A stretch of DNA of 64,000 nt from positions 2,083,501 to 2,147,500 of the forward strand of contig NZ_CP021255.1 of assembly GCF_002952055.1 (NCBI RefSeq), given 5' to 3'. Source of the DNA: Desulfobulbus oralis (lineage in GTDB: Bacteria; Desulfobacterota; Desulfobulbia; Desulfobulbales; Desulfobulbaceae). This document shows, one piece after another, positions 52,056-63,337 of this stretch. Position 1 is the first letter of the stretch. The number at the start of each line of letters is the position of its first letter. Position numbers and translations under genes: made by a program. The notes beneath the pieces were generated by a model. That model was not told where the DNA came from. It worked only from the letters and a program-made list of their open reading frames with translations, and made no database searches.

Positions 52056-52933
52056 AAAAAAGCGGGCCGGAATGGGGCTGGCTGGACGCCCTCCTCCTGC
52101 TGCTCCTGGCCGGAGCGGGCGCCTGGCTGGCCTACCGGGCGGCAGTGGAGCTGGAATACCACTGGCACTGGGAGGCCATACCGCAGTACCTGCTCCGCCG
52201 CGGAGACCAGGGCTGGGCGGCGGGCTCGCTGACCCAGGGGCTCTGGTGCACGCTCCGGCTCAGCTTCTGGGCAGCCCTGCTGGCGCTGCCTCTGGGACTG
52301 GCCGCGGCCCTGGCCCGTCTGGGCCGCCTCTTGTATCTGCGGCTTCTGGCCCGCACCCTGATCGAACTCCTGCGCAACCTGCCGCCCCTGGTTCTGCTCT
52401 TTCTGGGCTACTATTTTCTGGCCGACCCGTTCGCGGCGCTCCTGGCCGATGACTGGCCCCGCTGGGCCGAAGCGCATCCATCTCTGGCCCATCTGGCGGC
52501 CCGACTGTGGGCGCCGCCAGCGGAACTGGCGCCCTTTCTCGCGGCGCTGATGACACTGGCCCTGCTGGAAAGCGCCTATGTGGCGGAAATCCTCCGCGCC
52601 GGCATTCAGTCCATTCACCGGGGCCAGTGGGATGCCTGCCAGGCCCTGGGGCTCGGCCGCTGGCAGGCATATCGCCACGTGATCCTGCCCCAGGCCCTGC
52701 GCCGGGTGCTGCCGCCTCTGGCCGGGCAGATGGTCTCGCTGGTCAAGGATTCGGCCATGGTCTCGGTGCTGGCCATCCAGGATCTGACCTGGCAGGGCTC
52801 ACAGATCATGGCCTCCACCTATCTGAGCTTCGAGGTCTGGCTGACCGTGGCCGCGCTCTATCTGGTGCTCACCCTGCCCTGCTCCTGCCTGAGCGAATAC
52901 CTGTACCGCCGCCTGAACCGGCGTCTCTGCTGA
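52052..52933 (+). CDS. Polar amino-acid ABC transporter permease
   Basis: A 293-residue membrane subunit related to the one at 45640: ELLRNLPPLVLLF, and EAA loop GQWDACQALGLGRWQAYRHV followed by ILPQALRRVLPP. It overlaps the binding-protein gene by ATGA. With two permeases, one ATPase and one binding protein, the heterodimeric importer is complete if both halves are expressed. Confidence 0.9.
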   Translation: MKKSGPEWGWLDALLLLLLAGAGAWLAYRAAVELEYHWHWEAIPQYLLRRGDQGWAAGSLTQGLWCTLRLSFWAALLALPLGLAAALARLGRLLYLRLLARTLIELLRNLPPLVLLFLGYYFLADPFAALLADDWPRWAEAHPSLAHLAARLWAPPAELAPFLAALMTLALLESAYVAEILRAGIQSIHRGQWDACQALGLGRWQAYRHVILPQALRRVLPPLAGQMVSLVKDSAMVSVLAIQDLTWQGSQIMASTYLSFEVWLTVAALYLVLTLPCSCLSEYLYRRLNRRLC

Positions 52934-53008
52934 AGGCCGTTGCATCCCGCCGTTCCACACGGTATTCTGCGGCCGTTTTCTTTTGATTTCCACACGAGCG
53001 GAGCAGCC

Positions 53009-54427
53009 ATGTCCGTTATCCACTATCCCCGATGCGCCCTTGTCCTGCCCCTGCTGTTCACCCTGCTTTGTCCGCCCCCGGCGGCATGGGCCCTGAGCAT
53101 CGGCGAGGAGCGGCTCATAGGTCAGAAAATCCTCTACTCCGTGCGCCAGGAGCTGCAGGTGCTGGATGATCCGGACATCAGCCAGTACATCAACGGGCTG
53201 GGCCAGCAGGTGCTCAAGGTGGTGGGACCACAGTACTTCGACTACCGCTTCTTCGTGGTGCGAAGCGAGCAGTTGAATGCCTTCGCCGCCCCGGCCGGAA
53301 TGGTCTTTTTCTACAGCGGCCTCCTGGAGGCCATGCACAACGAAGACGAGCTGGTCAGCGTCATGGCCCACGAAATCGGCCACGTGGTCAGCCGCCACAT
53401 TGCCAACCGGATGGAAAAGAGTGGCAAGACCAGCGTGGCCTCCATGATTCTGGGGGTGGCCGGGCTGGCGCTGGGCGTGCCGGGGCTGTCCCAGGGCATC
53501 TTCACGGGCTCGCTGGCCGCTGGCCAGACCGCCAATCTGCAGTACAGCCGCGAGGACGAGGAACAGGCCGACCGGCTCGCCTTTGGCTGGATGGTAGCCA
53601 TGCGGCGCAACCCGGACAGTATGCGCGCCATGCTGCAGACCCTGCGGCGCGTCGTCCGCTACAGCATGGGCAATGTGCCCCAGTACCTGCTCACCCATCC
53701 GGACCCGGAGTCCCGCATCGGCTATGTGGAATCGCTGATCGAGCTGAATCGGGCCAAGAAGCCTGCCCCGGTCTGGCAGCAGACCGACGACTTCGACTTT
53801 CTGCGCATCCGCTACCGGGTGCTGGCCCAGTCTCCGGATCTGGCCCGACTGCGGCAGGGCTGCACCATCACGCTGAGCCGGGACGGCAAGAGCATGGCCG
53901 GCAGGCTGGCGCGCTACGGCCTGGCCCTGATCGAGGCCCAAAACCGGCGCTTCGATGCCGCCCTGGCCCACATGGACCTTCTGCAGGCCCAGTTTCCAGA
54001 CAGAGACATACTGCACGTGGACCGGGCGGTCATCCTGCAGCAGGCCGGCCGCTACGCCGAAGCCAGGGCCATTCTGGACAGGCAGACGGCCAAAAACCCA
54101 AACGACATGTACGCGCGCTTTCACCTGGCCACGGCAGAGGCGGCGCTGGGAAACACCGAGCGGGCCGCGCTCCTGTTCCAGCAGGTGGCACGCGCCCTGC
54201 CCGAATACCCGCAGGTGTACTTTGAACTGGGCCAGCTCGAAACGGGCCGCGGCGCCGCAGGCAAAGGCATCTTCTACCTGGGCAAGTACTACCTGTTTCA
54301 GGGCCGGGAAGAGCTGGCCGTGCAGAACCTGAAGCGGGCCAGCCGGGACCGGAGCCTGCCAGAGACCATGCGCAAAGAGGCCGGGCAGATTCTGGCCGGG
54401 ATCGATAAAATCAAGAAAGGAACCTGA
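53009..54427 (+). CDS. M48 family periplasmic metalloprotease with TPR repeats (BepA-like)
   Basis: A 472-residue protein: signal peptide ending AAWALS, zinc motif HEIGH (residues 121-125) with the third ligand in SREDEEQADRLAF, then TPR-like helical repeats from ~300 to the end. Relatives such as BepA/YfgC help assemble or degrade outer-membrane proteins. It ends 2 bp before nikR. Confidence 0.88.
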   Translation: MSVIHYPRCALVLPLLFTLLCPPPAAWALSIGEERLIGQKILYSVRQELQVLDDPDISQYINGLGQQVLKVVGPQYFDYRFFVVRSEQLNAFAAPAGMVFFYSGLLEAMHNEDELVSVMAHEIGHVVSRHIANRMEKSGKTSVASMILGVAGLALGVPGLSQGIFTGSLAAGQTANLQYSREDEEQADRLAFGWMVAMRRNPDSMRAMLQTLRRVVRYSMGNVPQYLLTHPDPESRIGYVESLIELNRAKKPAPVWQQTDDFDFLRIRYRVLAQSPDLARLRQGCTITLSRDGKSMAGRLARYGLALIEAQNRRFDAALAHMDLLQAQFPDRDILHVDRAVILQQAGRYAEARAILDRQTAKNPNDMYARFHLATAEAALGNTERAALLFQQVARALPEYPQVYFELGQLETGRGAAGKGIFYLGKYYLFQGREELAVQNLKRASRDRSLPETMRKEAGQILAGIDKIKKGT

Positions 54428-54429
54428 GC

Positions 54430-54840
54430 ATGCTCAAACGATTTTCCATCTCCCTTGAAGAAGAGCTGCTGGCGCAGTTCGACGCCTTTATCCGCAGCCG
54501 CGGCTACGTCAACCGCTCGGAAGCGGTCCGGGATCTCATCCGCAGGGATTTTGTCAACGGCGAGTGGGAGGAGGACGGCGAGGTGGTCGGCGTGGTGACC
54601 CTGGTGTACGACCACCACCAGCCGCAACTGCAAAAAAGGCTCGCCGACATCCAGCACGACCACTTTCACCTGATCACTTCGACCACCCATGTGCATATGG
54701 ACCATCACAACTGCCTGGAGGTGGTCATTGTCAAGGGCCGGGCGGCGCAGATTCAGGACATGGCGGCGCAGATGATTGCGCTCAGGGGCGTGAAAAACGG
54801 CAAGCTCACCACCGCCAGCACCGGCCAGGCACTGCCCTGA
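54430..54840 (+). CDS. nikR: Nickel-responsive regulator NikR
   Basis: A 136-residue transcription factor: N-terminal ribbon-helix-helix (KRFSISLEEELLAQFDAFIR, NRSEAVRDLIRRDF) and C-terminal ACT-like nickel-binding domain with the His/Cys set in THVHMDHHNCLEVV. Nickel-loaded NikR represses nickel uptake genes. No nickel transporter lies in the window. Confidence 0.95.
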   Translation: MLKRFSISLEEELLAQFDAFIRSRGYVNRSEAVRDLIRRDFVNGEWEEDGEVVGVVTLVYDHHQPQLQKRLADIQHDHFHLITSTTHVHMDHHNCLEVVIVKGRAAQIQDMAAQMIALRGVKNGKLTTASTGQALP

Positions 54841-54860
54841 GCGGCCTCGCGCCCGGGGCC

Positions 54861-56240
54861 CTAGCGGCCCTTGTTCCTGCGCCAGCCAGGGTGGGCAATT
54901 CTGAATTTCCGGATCTTGTAATTCATCACGCGGGGGCTGATGCCCAGCTTCTGCGCGGCCCGTTTCTGCACCCAGTTGCATTCCCTGAGTGCGCGCACGA
55001 GCAGCGCGTACTCGCTGTCCGCCAGCTCCGGAATGATTTCCTCGCCCGCCGCGCCCGCTGCCACCAGATCGCCGGGACTCAGCAGAGACGCAGGCGTGAT
55101 CAACTCGCCGTCTTCCAGAATGACCGCCCGTTCGATCACGTTGGCAAGCTGCAGAATGTTGCCTGGCCAGGGGTATGAGGTCAAAAGCTGCATGGCCTGA
55201 TCGGTGAAGCCGCTGATGGGCTTGCAGACATTTCCCGTAATCTTCCCGAGCAGCTTGCGGGCCAGAGGGGCGATGCAGTCGGGCCGGTCCTTCAGGGGCG
55301 GCACCTGCACCGGCAGCACGTTCAGCCGGTAAAACAGGTCCTCGCGAAAACGGCCCTCCGCGATCCGCCTGGCCAGATTGCTGTTGGTGGCCGCGATCAC
55401 GCGGACATCCGTGAAAATGGTGCGGGCGCCGCCCAGGCGTTCGAAGGATTTTTCCTCCAGCAGCCGCAACAGCTTGAGCTGCACATCGAGGGGCAGATCG
55501 CCGATTTCGTTGAGATACACCGTGCCGCCGTTCGCCTGCTCGATCCGGCCGATGCGCTGCTTGTCCGCACCGGGAAAGGCGCCGGCCTCGTGGCCGAAAA
55601 GCTCGCTTTCCAGCGCCTGCTCGGACACGTTGGTGCACTTGATCCTGATGAAGGGCTTGTCCCGGCGGGCCGAATTGAAGTGCACGGCTCCGGCCAAAAA
55701 GCTCTTGCCCGTGCCGATCTGGCCGGTAAAGAGCATGGCGGCGTCAAAGGCCGCAAATTTGCGCAGATTGTCCACAAGCTGCCTGAAGGACGGGGTTTCC
55801 GCCACCACATCGTCAAAACTGTACACCACATCCTGGGTACGACGCAGGTAATTCAGCTCGTGATTCAGGCTGCTGTCGGCCACCACCCTTGCCACGGAGC
55901 AGCGGATACGCTCGGGCAGATAGGGTGCCACTATAAAATCACTGGCCCCTTCCCGCATGGCCTCCACAATCTGTTGCGGCTGCTCGACCGCGCTGGCGAT
56001 GATCACCGGGGTTGAGGGCGTATCCCGACGGATACCACGCAGCATGCTGAAGGTATTGATATTATCGGAGTCGATCCCCAGGATGATCGCGTCGTAGTTT
56101 TCCATGCCGAGCTTCAGGCGGAAGGTGTCCGGATCGCTCTCGTAGGTGATGCGGGAAGAATCGGCCAGCGCGGCCTCGATTTCCCGCCTGTTGCCCGGCT
56201 GCCACTTATAGGCAATGAGGTGAAATTTGTGGTCTTTCAT
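54861..56240 (-). CDS. Sigma-54 activator-like protein with degenerate ATPase motifs
   Basis: 459 residues: receiver-like N-terminus with the conserved Lys lost (FIVAPYLP), AAA+ domain and Fis-type HTH (WVQKRAAQKLGISPRVMNYK). Key motifs are altered: Walker A GQIGTGKS is acceptable, but the sigma-54 loop reads GAFPGA (residues 220-225) instead of GAFTGA, Walker B reads VYLNEI (N244 for Asp), and sensor II reads PGNILQL instead of PGNVREL. The arginine-finger region FREDLFYRLNVL is kept. It may have lost canonical sigma-54 remodelling and act as a DNA-binding regulator by another mechanism. ATG 56240 begins MKDHKFHLIAYKW. Confidence 0.85.
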   Translation of the reverse strand: MKDHKFHLIAYKWQPGNRREIEAALADSSRITYESDPDTFRLKLGMENYDAIILGIDSDNINTFSMLRGIRRDTPSTPVIIASAVEQPQQIVEAMREGASDFIVAPYLPERIRCSVARVVADSSLNHELNYLRRTQDVVYSFDDVVAETPSFRQLVDNLRKFAAFDAAMLFTGQIGTGKSFLAGAVHFNSARRDKPFIRIKCTNVSEQALESELFGHEAGAFPGADKQRIGRIEQANGGTVYLNEIGDLPLDVQLKLLRLLEEKSFERLGGARTIFTDVRVIAATNSNLARRIAEGRFREDLFYRLNVLPVQVPPLKDRPDCIAPLARKLLGKITGNVCKPISGFTDQAMQLLTSYPWPGNILQLANVIERAVILEDGELITPASLLSPGDLVAAGAAGEEIIPELADSEYALLVRALRECNWVQKRAAQKLGISPRVMNYKIRKFRIAHPGWRRNKGR

Positions 56241-56406
56241 GCGACACCCCATCAAAAAAATTGTGTGTTTCCTGCGGAGGGAAACGCTGATTGAATACAA
56301 TTATCGTATGTAATACAAGCCATGCGGCAGTCATTATAAGCCAAAAAAGGAATCTGTAAACTGCTTTACATTGCTGAATTCCATTTGAAATCTTCCCCAT
56401 GGCAGA

Positions 56407-56892
56407 GTGAAATTGAACGCTTTCTTTTCGGAAACAGAGGCCAGGGCCATGCAGCGTGCGCTGGATCAGGCCAGGGCCGCGGCCCTGAGCGGGGAGGTGC
56501 CGGTCGGGGCGGTGCTCATGGGCAGGGGCGGCGAGCTCCTCGCCGAAGCGGGCAACGCCTGCATCCGGAGCTGTGATCCCTCGGCCCATGCGGAAATGCT
56601 GGCCATCCGCAGGGCGGCGGAGCGGCTGGGCAATTACCGCCTGCCTGGCTGCACTCTCTTCGTGACGTTGGAGCCCTGCATTATGTGCGCAGGCGTCTGC
56701 ATTCAGGCCAGAATCGCGCGCATCGTGTACGGCGCGGACGACCCCAGGGCCGGAGCGCTGCATTCCTGCTATGCCATCGGCCGCGACGGCCGGCTCAACC
56801 ATGATCTGACCGTGGCGGGGGGACTCATGGCCGATGAATGCGCTGCGCTGCTGCGCGATTTCTTCAGGGCGAGGCGGCAAAAGGCCCTATAG
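56407..56892 (+). CDS. tadA: tRNA-specific adenosine deaminase TadA
   Basis: Deaminates A34 to inosine in tRNA-Arg(ACG). The ~161-residue protein has the zinc motifs HAEMLAIR and PCIMCAG, and GEVPVGAVL near the N-terminus. A GTG start at 56407 gives the family length; ATG 56449 would cut the first helix, and no strong ribosome site distinguishes them. Confidence 0.92.
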   Translation: MKLNAFFSETEARAMQRALDQARAAALSGEVPVGAVLMGRGGELLAEAGNACIRSCDPSAHAEMLAIRRAAERLGNYRLPGCTLFVTLEPCIMCAGVCIQARIARIVYGADDPRAGALHSCYAIGRDGRLNHDLTVAGGLMADECAALLRDFFRARRQKAL

Positions 56893-57110
56893 CGGGCAGC
56901 CGATTTTCCCGGGCAGTGGCGTGGCAGATGGAACGGAAAGAGAGGGCCGGATCCGGCGCTGGAGGGACTCGGCTTCGTCCGGCCCATCTGCCTTGAAGAC
57001 AAGCGCTCTGATGCCCTGTGCCATCCGGCTTCTGTTCCTGAACCTCCGGGTACGGTTTCCTGCAAATAACCGTGATCTTGCAGTGCGCTTCCTTGGCGTC
57101 CGAGTCCAGA

Positions 57111-57638
57111 CTATCTGGCGTAAAAGACCCGGCCGTCCTTCCTGGCCGCTCCCGGGGAGGCCGCCACGTCGGCATAGCCCAGAATGCAGTGGCCAACGCC
57201 CTCGTAATCGCCGCTGACGCCGAGCTGCCGCAGAATGGCCCTGCCTTCCTCGGAGGCGAATTCTTCCCTGGCCCGATGGATCCAGCAGGAGCCCAGCCCC
57301 AGCGAGTGGGCGGCCAGCAGCATGTTGCCCAGGACCAGAGAGGCGTCATAGAGGCCGGTGGCCACACTTTTGGGCGCCAGCACGATCAGCAGCACCGGCG
57401 CGCCGTAAAAGGGATCGAAGTCCGGCTGCCAGCCGCCGATTTGACAGTTCATGGCCGAAAGCCGGTCGCGCAAGTCTCGGTTGGTCACCGCCACCACAAT
57501 GGGCGCCTGCAGGCCCCGGCCGCTGGCCGCCCACAGACCGGCCCGAATGACCTCGTCGATTGCTGCCTGCGGCACCATCTCCGGCTTGTACCGGCGCACG
57601 CTTCTTCTGTCCCGGATGGCTTCGAGAATGGGGTTCAT
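57111..57638 (-). CDS. Nitroreductase family flavoprotein
   Basis: A 175-residue FMN-dependent oxidoreductase: NPILEAIRDRRSVRRYKPEM start (FMN-binding Arg residues), LWAASGRGLQAP, and GLGSCWIHRAREEF. GGAGGAAAA precedes ATG 57638. The substrate is unknown; likely NAD(P)H-dependent reduction of nitro or quinone compounds. Confidence 0.88.
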   Translation of the reverse strand: MNPILEAIRDRRSVRRYKPEMVPQAAIDEVIRAGLWAASGRGLQAPIVVAVTNRDLRDRLSAMNCQIGGWQPDFDPFYGAPVLLIVLAPKSVATGLYDASLVLGNMLLAAHSLGLGSCWIHRAREEFASEEGRAILRQLGVSGDYEGVGHCILGYADVAASPGAARKDGRVFYAR

Positions 57639-57837
57639 GCTTTTCCTCCATGTTTGACAAGAACGATGGCTGGCCCCGCGGCTGCGGCCAGGGGGGCTCC
57701 TGACCAGCCATGGTAAACGGTTCGCCGCCTGGAGGCAAGTTGCGCTTTCTGCACCCCTTGCCGGACAATTCCGGTATAATGGCGCTTTCAAAAAAAGCGG
57801 CAGGCCCGCCGCACCGCTTCAACCGACAGGAGATGCC

Positions 57838-58218
57838 ATGCCACAGTTGCGCAGCAAACGTGTCTATCTGCCGCCGGAATCCGAAGACGGCTGCCGCGTA
57901 CTGGTGGATCGTCTCTGGCCGCGCGGCCTGTCCAGGGCGAAGGCGCAGCTCGACCAGTGGCAAAAGGACCTGGCCCCCTCGAGCGCACTGCGCACCTGGT
58001 TTGGGCACCGTGCAGAGCGTTTTGACGAATTCGCTCTGGCCTACCGAAACGAGCTGGAACACAATCCGCTGGCTTCGGACTTTGCCGGGGCATGCCGCGA
58101 GCTGCTGCGGCAGCGGAACGTCACCCTGCTGTACGCTGCCAGAAACGCCGGCTGCAACCACGCGCTGGTGCTGCAGGCGTGGCTCTCGGCCCGCATGCAC
58201 GACCTGCCGGACCGCTGA
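57838..58218 (+). CDS. DUF488 family protein (YeaO-like)
   Basis: A 126-residue protein with the DUF488 pattern: [47 protein letters not shown] and [17 protein letters not shown]. The function is not established. AGGAGATG precedes the ATG; uvrB starts ~100 bp downstream. Confidence 0.85.
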   Translation: MPQLRSKRVYLPPESEDGCRVLVDRLWPRGLSRAKAQLDQWQKDLAPSSALRTWFGHRAERFDEFALAYRNELEHNPLASDFAGACRELLRQRNVTLLYAARNAGCNHALVLQAWLSARMHDLPDR

Positions 58219-58316
58219 GGCAGGCCGGCATTGCCGTTTTGTCCGCAATATCCATATTCCGTCTGCCCCAGCCGCCCAGGGGCCCGAACCACCGAAAGAC
58301 TTCAGGAGAAGCGCCC

Positions 58317-60365
<2,049 letters not shown>

Positions 60366-60465
60366 TGTTCAGGGCCTCAGGTGATGGGCATTGTATGGGC
60401 CTCTCGCTTGTGGCGGCCCCTGTCCGCCACCAGATGAAAGGGTATCGCCTGGGGGAGTGATCTGA

Positions 60466-60830
60466 GGCGAAGCGACGGCAACAGGATGTGGACGCGCGGT
60501 GGACGAAGCAGCGTGGGCAGCGACGGGGCTACAGGGTGGCAGCGGCCGATGTGCATGAAAGCCGGGTGTTTGAGGAACTGCCGGGCGGGAATACGAGCCG
60601 GGCTGTGTGGGCTGATTCGGCGTATCGTTGGGCAAAGCGTCCGGATTGGCTGAAGCATGCCGGGTACAGGGAGCATATTCAGCGCAGGGGGCCAAGGCAG
60701 CGGCCCCTGTGCAAATGGGAGCGGCAGGGGAACAGAGGGCGGGCGCGAAGATCGGACTCAGGCATCTGGCCTGCAACATGGACCGACTGGGCTTTCTGGC
60801 CGGGGTCTGCAGGGTGGCGCTGCGCCCGGA
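60466..60830 (+). pseudogene. IS5-family transposase remnant
   Basis: Plus-strand frames encode AKRRQQDVDARWTKQRGQ, FEELPGGNTSRAVWADSAYR and YREHIQRRGPRQRPL, then in another frame RAGAKIGLRHLACNMDRLGF, the middle and end of an IS5-type transposase. The N-terminal half and the segment with the final catalytic region are missing. Related to the remnant at 12529-12925 but truncated differently, so the two are independent insertions that decayed. Confidence 0.8.
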
Positions 60831-60989
60831 GTTCGGAACAAAGGGCAAAAACGAGCAGGCTGGGGACAAAGTCCCCCGGGAAACATACGGCAGGACTGCC
60901 GGCCGGCTCCCTTAACGGCAATCCGGCTCATGCGGCCCGGGTAAAAATCCGCCCTCAAGATCCGGAAAACACGGATAACTGCATTCTGA

Positions 60990-61353
60990 AAGGCGCCCTA
61001 TTGTCGTTGCAGGAGCTGTGGAGAGGAAGATGTTCGATGCATATGTCAGGAGCATGCCTGCCCCTGCTCTGCGGCCCGGTGATGTCGTGATTATGGACAA
61101 TCTTTCCGTTCATAAATCGCAGGCTGCCTGTGATGCCATACAGGCAAGGTATGCTGAATGCCTGTTCTTGCCGGCCTGTAGTCCCGACCTGAATCCCAGC
61201 GAAAAGATGTGGAGCAAGGTGCAGCAGATATTGCGGGGAATCAAGGCCAGAACCAACGAAGACCTGGTTGCGGGAGTCGGGGAAGCCCTGGACTGCGTTT
61301 CTGCAAACGATGCCCAGGGCTGGTTCAGATCTTGTGGCTATATACAATCTTAA
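60990..61353 (+). pseudogene. IS630-family transposase, C-terminal remnant
   Basis: The C-terminal DDE_3 part: VVAGAVERKMFDAYV, PGDVVIMDNLSVHKSQAACD (second catalytic Asp) and LPACSPDLNPSEKMWSKVQQ (catalytic Glu region), ending at 61353. The N-terminal HTH half is absent. It abuts the IS5 remnant, showing nested or sequential insertion between uvrB and the right-edge gene cluster. Confidence 0.85.
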
Positions 61354-61381
61354 AGTTGAAATACTCTAGTGGAAAGAAACT

Positions 61382-62398
61382 CTAATCACCAAGAATGAGC
61401 AGATGAGCCTCGCCCTCCATAAGGCGTAGCCTTTTTCCTTCCTTTTGCAGAGTCGCTCCCGCCGGTCCACTCATAATAAATTCTTTGGCATCCGTAGGAT
61501 TAGAGTCTGTCAATTCAAGTTGAGTCGATTCTTCAGTGCCGATATATTGGCCCTTAACTTCGTAATCCGATAAAAATGGTTTAATTGCTATTTTCAGGTT
61601 TGGATCAATCTTGATTATTTTGGCACATCCAGAGCAACCCTTACCTTGTATAATAGGAGTGGTAGTACTGATTGATATTTTTAACTTGTCTGGCCCATCT
61701 CCTTGCCGAAATATAAGTTCACCTTTCCCAACAATAGCCGACATTGAGGGGACTTCAACTGCTTTTTCTTTAGACAATGGAATGCTATTTTTCCTATCAC
61801 GATTTTGATCTCCTGTTTCCGGTTTTTCATTTGCTGAATTTTTTTCTGCATGCCTTTCAGCATCTATTGTTGTCTTGGTCTCGTCAATCTGCTCTACCTC
61901 CACAGAATCCAGATTTAATAACTGTTCTTCCTTAGATTTAGTATGAAATATTTTTGCAGTTTTCCCGATACTCCCGTTCGCAAGCATATCAAAACGAAAG
62001 ACGACCCGCATGGCATAGCCATCCACATCCGTTACCGTATTAAAGGTCATTTTGTCTTCACGCTTATTCTTGTGTGTTTCGTCGAGAGTCATGCCTAACA
62101 AGCTCTTGGCGCCGGTAATAGATAAAGTGCCTGAATCAGGCTTCCCCCCAGACAGACTGAACGCTAGAGGGATCTTGTTCTCTTTTTGCAGCACGGCGAC
62201 CTCAAATGTCTGTTGGCCCTGGTCTCCAGAAGGCTTGGCGACCGTTACCTTCTCAAGCGCATAGGTGCTTCCGCCAAGTATAAATTCCTCTCCGGCCTTA
62301 CGCCCTTTGGGAGCCGTATCCCCTTTGGGAGCCGTATCGCAGGCGCAGAGAGCAGGCGCCAGCATGAGCGCGACCATAACTGTTATCATTTTTTTCAT
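61382..62398 (-). CDS. Lipoprotein of unknown function
   Basis: A 338-residue predicted lipoprotein with lipobox LCAC near residue 19, a Lys/Glu-rich central linker (about 185-215) and a C-terminal domain with GKGCSGCAKI. Just after the lipid-anchored Cys, the six residues DTAPKG occur twice because an 18-bp unit is duplicated. The family is not recognised. It is the last of a minus-strand cluster of extracytoplasmic proteins and follows the 62413 gene by 14 bp. Confidence 0.7.
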   Translation of the reverse strand: MKKMITVMVALMLAPALCACDTAPKGDTAPKGRKAGEEFILGGSTYALEKVTVAKPSGDQGQQTFEVAVLQKENKIPLAFSLSGGKPDSGTLSITGAKSLLGMTLDETHKNKREDKMTFNTVTDVDGYAMRVVFRFDMLANGSIGKTAKIFHTKSKEEQLLNLDSVEVEQIDETKTTIDAERHAEKNSANEKPETGDQNRDRKNSIPLSKEKAVEVPSMSAIVGKGELIFRQGDGPDKLKISISTTTPIIQGKGCSGCAKIIKIDPNLKIAIKPFLSDYEVKGQYIGTEESTQLELTDSNPTDAKEFIMSGPAGATLQKEGKRLRLMEGEAHLLILGD

Positions 62399-62412
62399 AA
62401 TGTTCTCCCATG

Positions 62413-62883
62413 TTATTTAACCTTGAATGAGTACTTCTTATCCTGCCTGTCCTCCGCATAAAACTTGACTGTTTCCGGTTTTTTTGATGTGGAAAACGAG
62501 AAGATGAAAGAATCATTATTTAGGGTAACTCCATCCCACTCATATTCCTCTGTCCCGGAGGTGAATGAGCACCATACTGGCACGATCATCCGCCCATCCC
62601 GGAAAGGCACTAAATATCCTGAACCGGTGATGGTGACGGTCGTCTTGCCGTCTTTGTTCGTCCCCGGGGTGAAGGTGTCGATGGTATAGGTATTGCCGTT
62701 CGAAGTGAGGGTCAGCGGTAGCCGCTCTTCTGCTCCGGCTACGACAGGGGGCGTCATAACGATCCAAAATGCCAGCAGTATTCCAGGCAGGCGCGCCATC
62801 ATCCATGGGGTTGCAGCAAGGCTGTGGACTGTGCGATACTGCACCTTGCTCCACCAAACAACGGTACGATCCATGCGTTTCAT
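62413..62883 (-). CDS. Secreted protein of unknown function
   Basis: 156 residues. An apparent signal segment (MMARLPGILLAFWIVMTPPV then VAGAEE) is preceded by ~27 residues if ATG 62883 is used; ATG 62802 or 62799 would give a normal signal peptide, and neither choice has a clear ribosome site. The mature part is beta-rich (LPLTLTSNGNTYTIDTFTPG, KTTVTITGSGYLVPF). It shares the pattern of a short N-terminal motif preceding YxxxxxT with the adjacent lipoprotein (FILGGSTYALEKVTV), suggesting distant paralogy. Confidence 0.6.
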   Translation of the reverse strand: MKRMDRTVVWWSKVQYRTVHSLAATPWMMARLPGILLAFWIVMTPPVVAGAEERLPLTLTSNGNTYTIDTFTPGTNKDGKTTVTITGSGYLVPFRDGRMIVPVWCSFTSGTEEYEWDGVTLNNDSFIFSFSTSKKPETVKFYAEDRQDKKYSFKVK

Positions 62884-62927
62884 AATCCATTCTTCTTGTA
62901 TTGTTTTTGTTTGTTTCTCGAGAGCTT

Positions 62928-63319
62928 CTACTCCAGGGGCTGTATTTCAAATTCAGACTGCCAGGTGAATACGTTATCCTTGCTTGCCCAGTCGGGCTCA
63001 TTGGCGCTTCCTCGATGCCAATTCTGAATGCTTTTCGGGCGTTATCCACCATTGCCTGGACAATATTCTGAAACATTCCCGCAAAGCCCATGTGTTCCGC
63101 CCCCTCAAAGGCAGCCATCAGATAGGCATGGCCTGCGGTAAAATGGTCGCAGCTCACCGTAACATTACCTGTGTGGTGTATTTCTAGTGATGTTTCTCCT
63201 CATACATTTTTGCCATGTACATTTCTACTATACGAAACCAGAAAGGTATGACTGCCTTCCGACAGGCGAACATCTCCCCACGCGGGAAGCACATCAACAC
63301 GGGGTTTCAATCTGAGTAT
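62928..63319 (-). pseudogene. Decayed gene of unknown function
   Basis: A perfect AGGAGG lies 5 bp before an ATA at 63319 where a start codon is expected. The frame then reads RLKPRVDVLPAWGDVRLSEG, hits an in-frame TGA, and continues GETSLEIHHTGNVTVSC, MAAFEGAEHMGFAGMFQNIV; near 63020 a one-base shift leads to DWASKDNVFTWQSEFEIQPL and a stop at 62928. Three lesions (start, nonsense, frameshift) mark it as a pseudogene within an otherwise open cluster. Confidence 0.65.
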
Positions 63320-63337
63320 GGCAACCTCCTTTCCGGG

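Noticed and set aside
63200-63215. In-frame TGA as selenocysteine
   Set aside because: The same gene lacks a start codon and has a downstream frameshift, so a nonsense mutation in a pseudogene is simpler.
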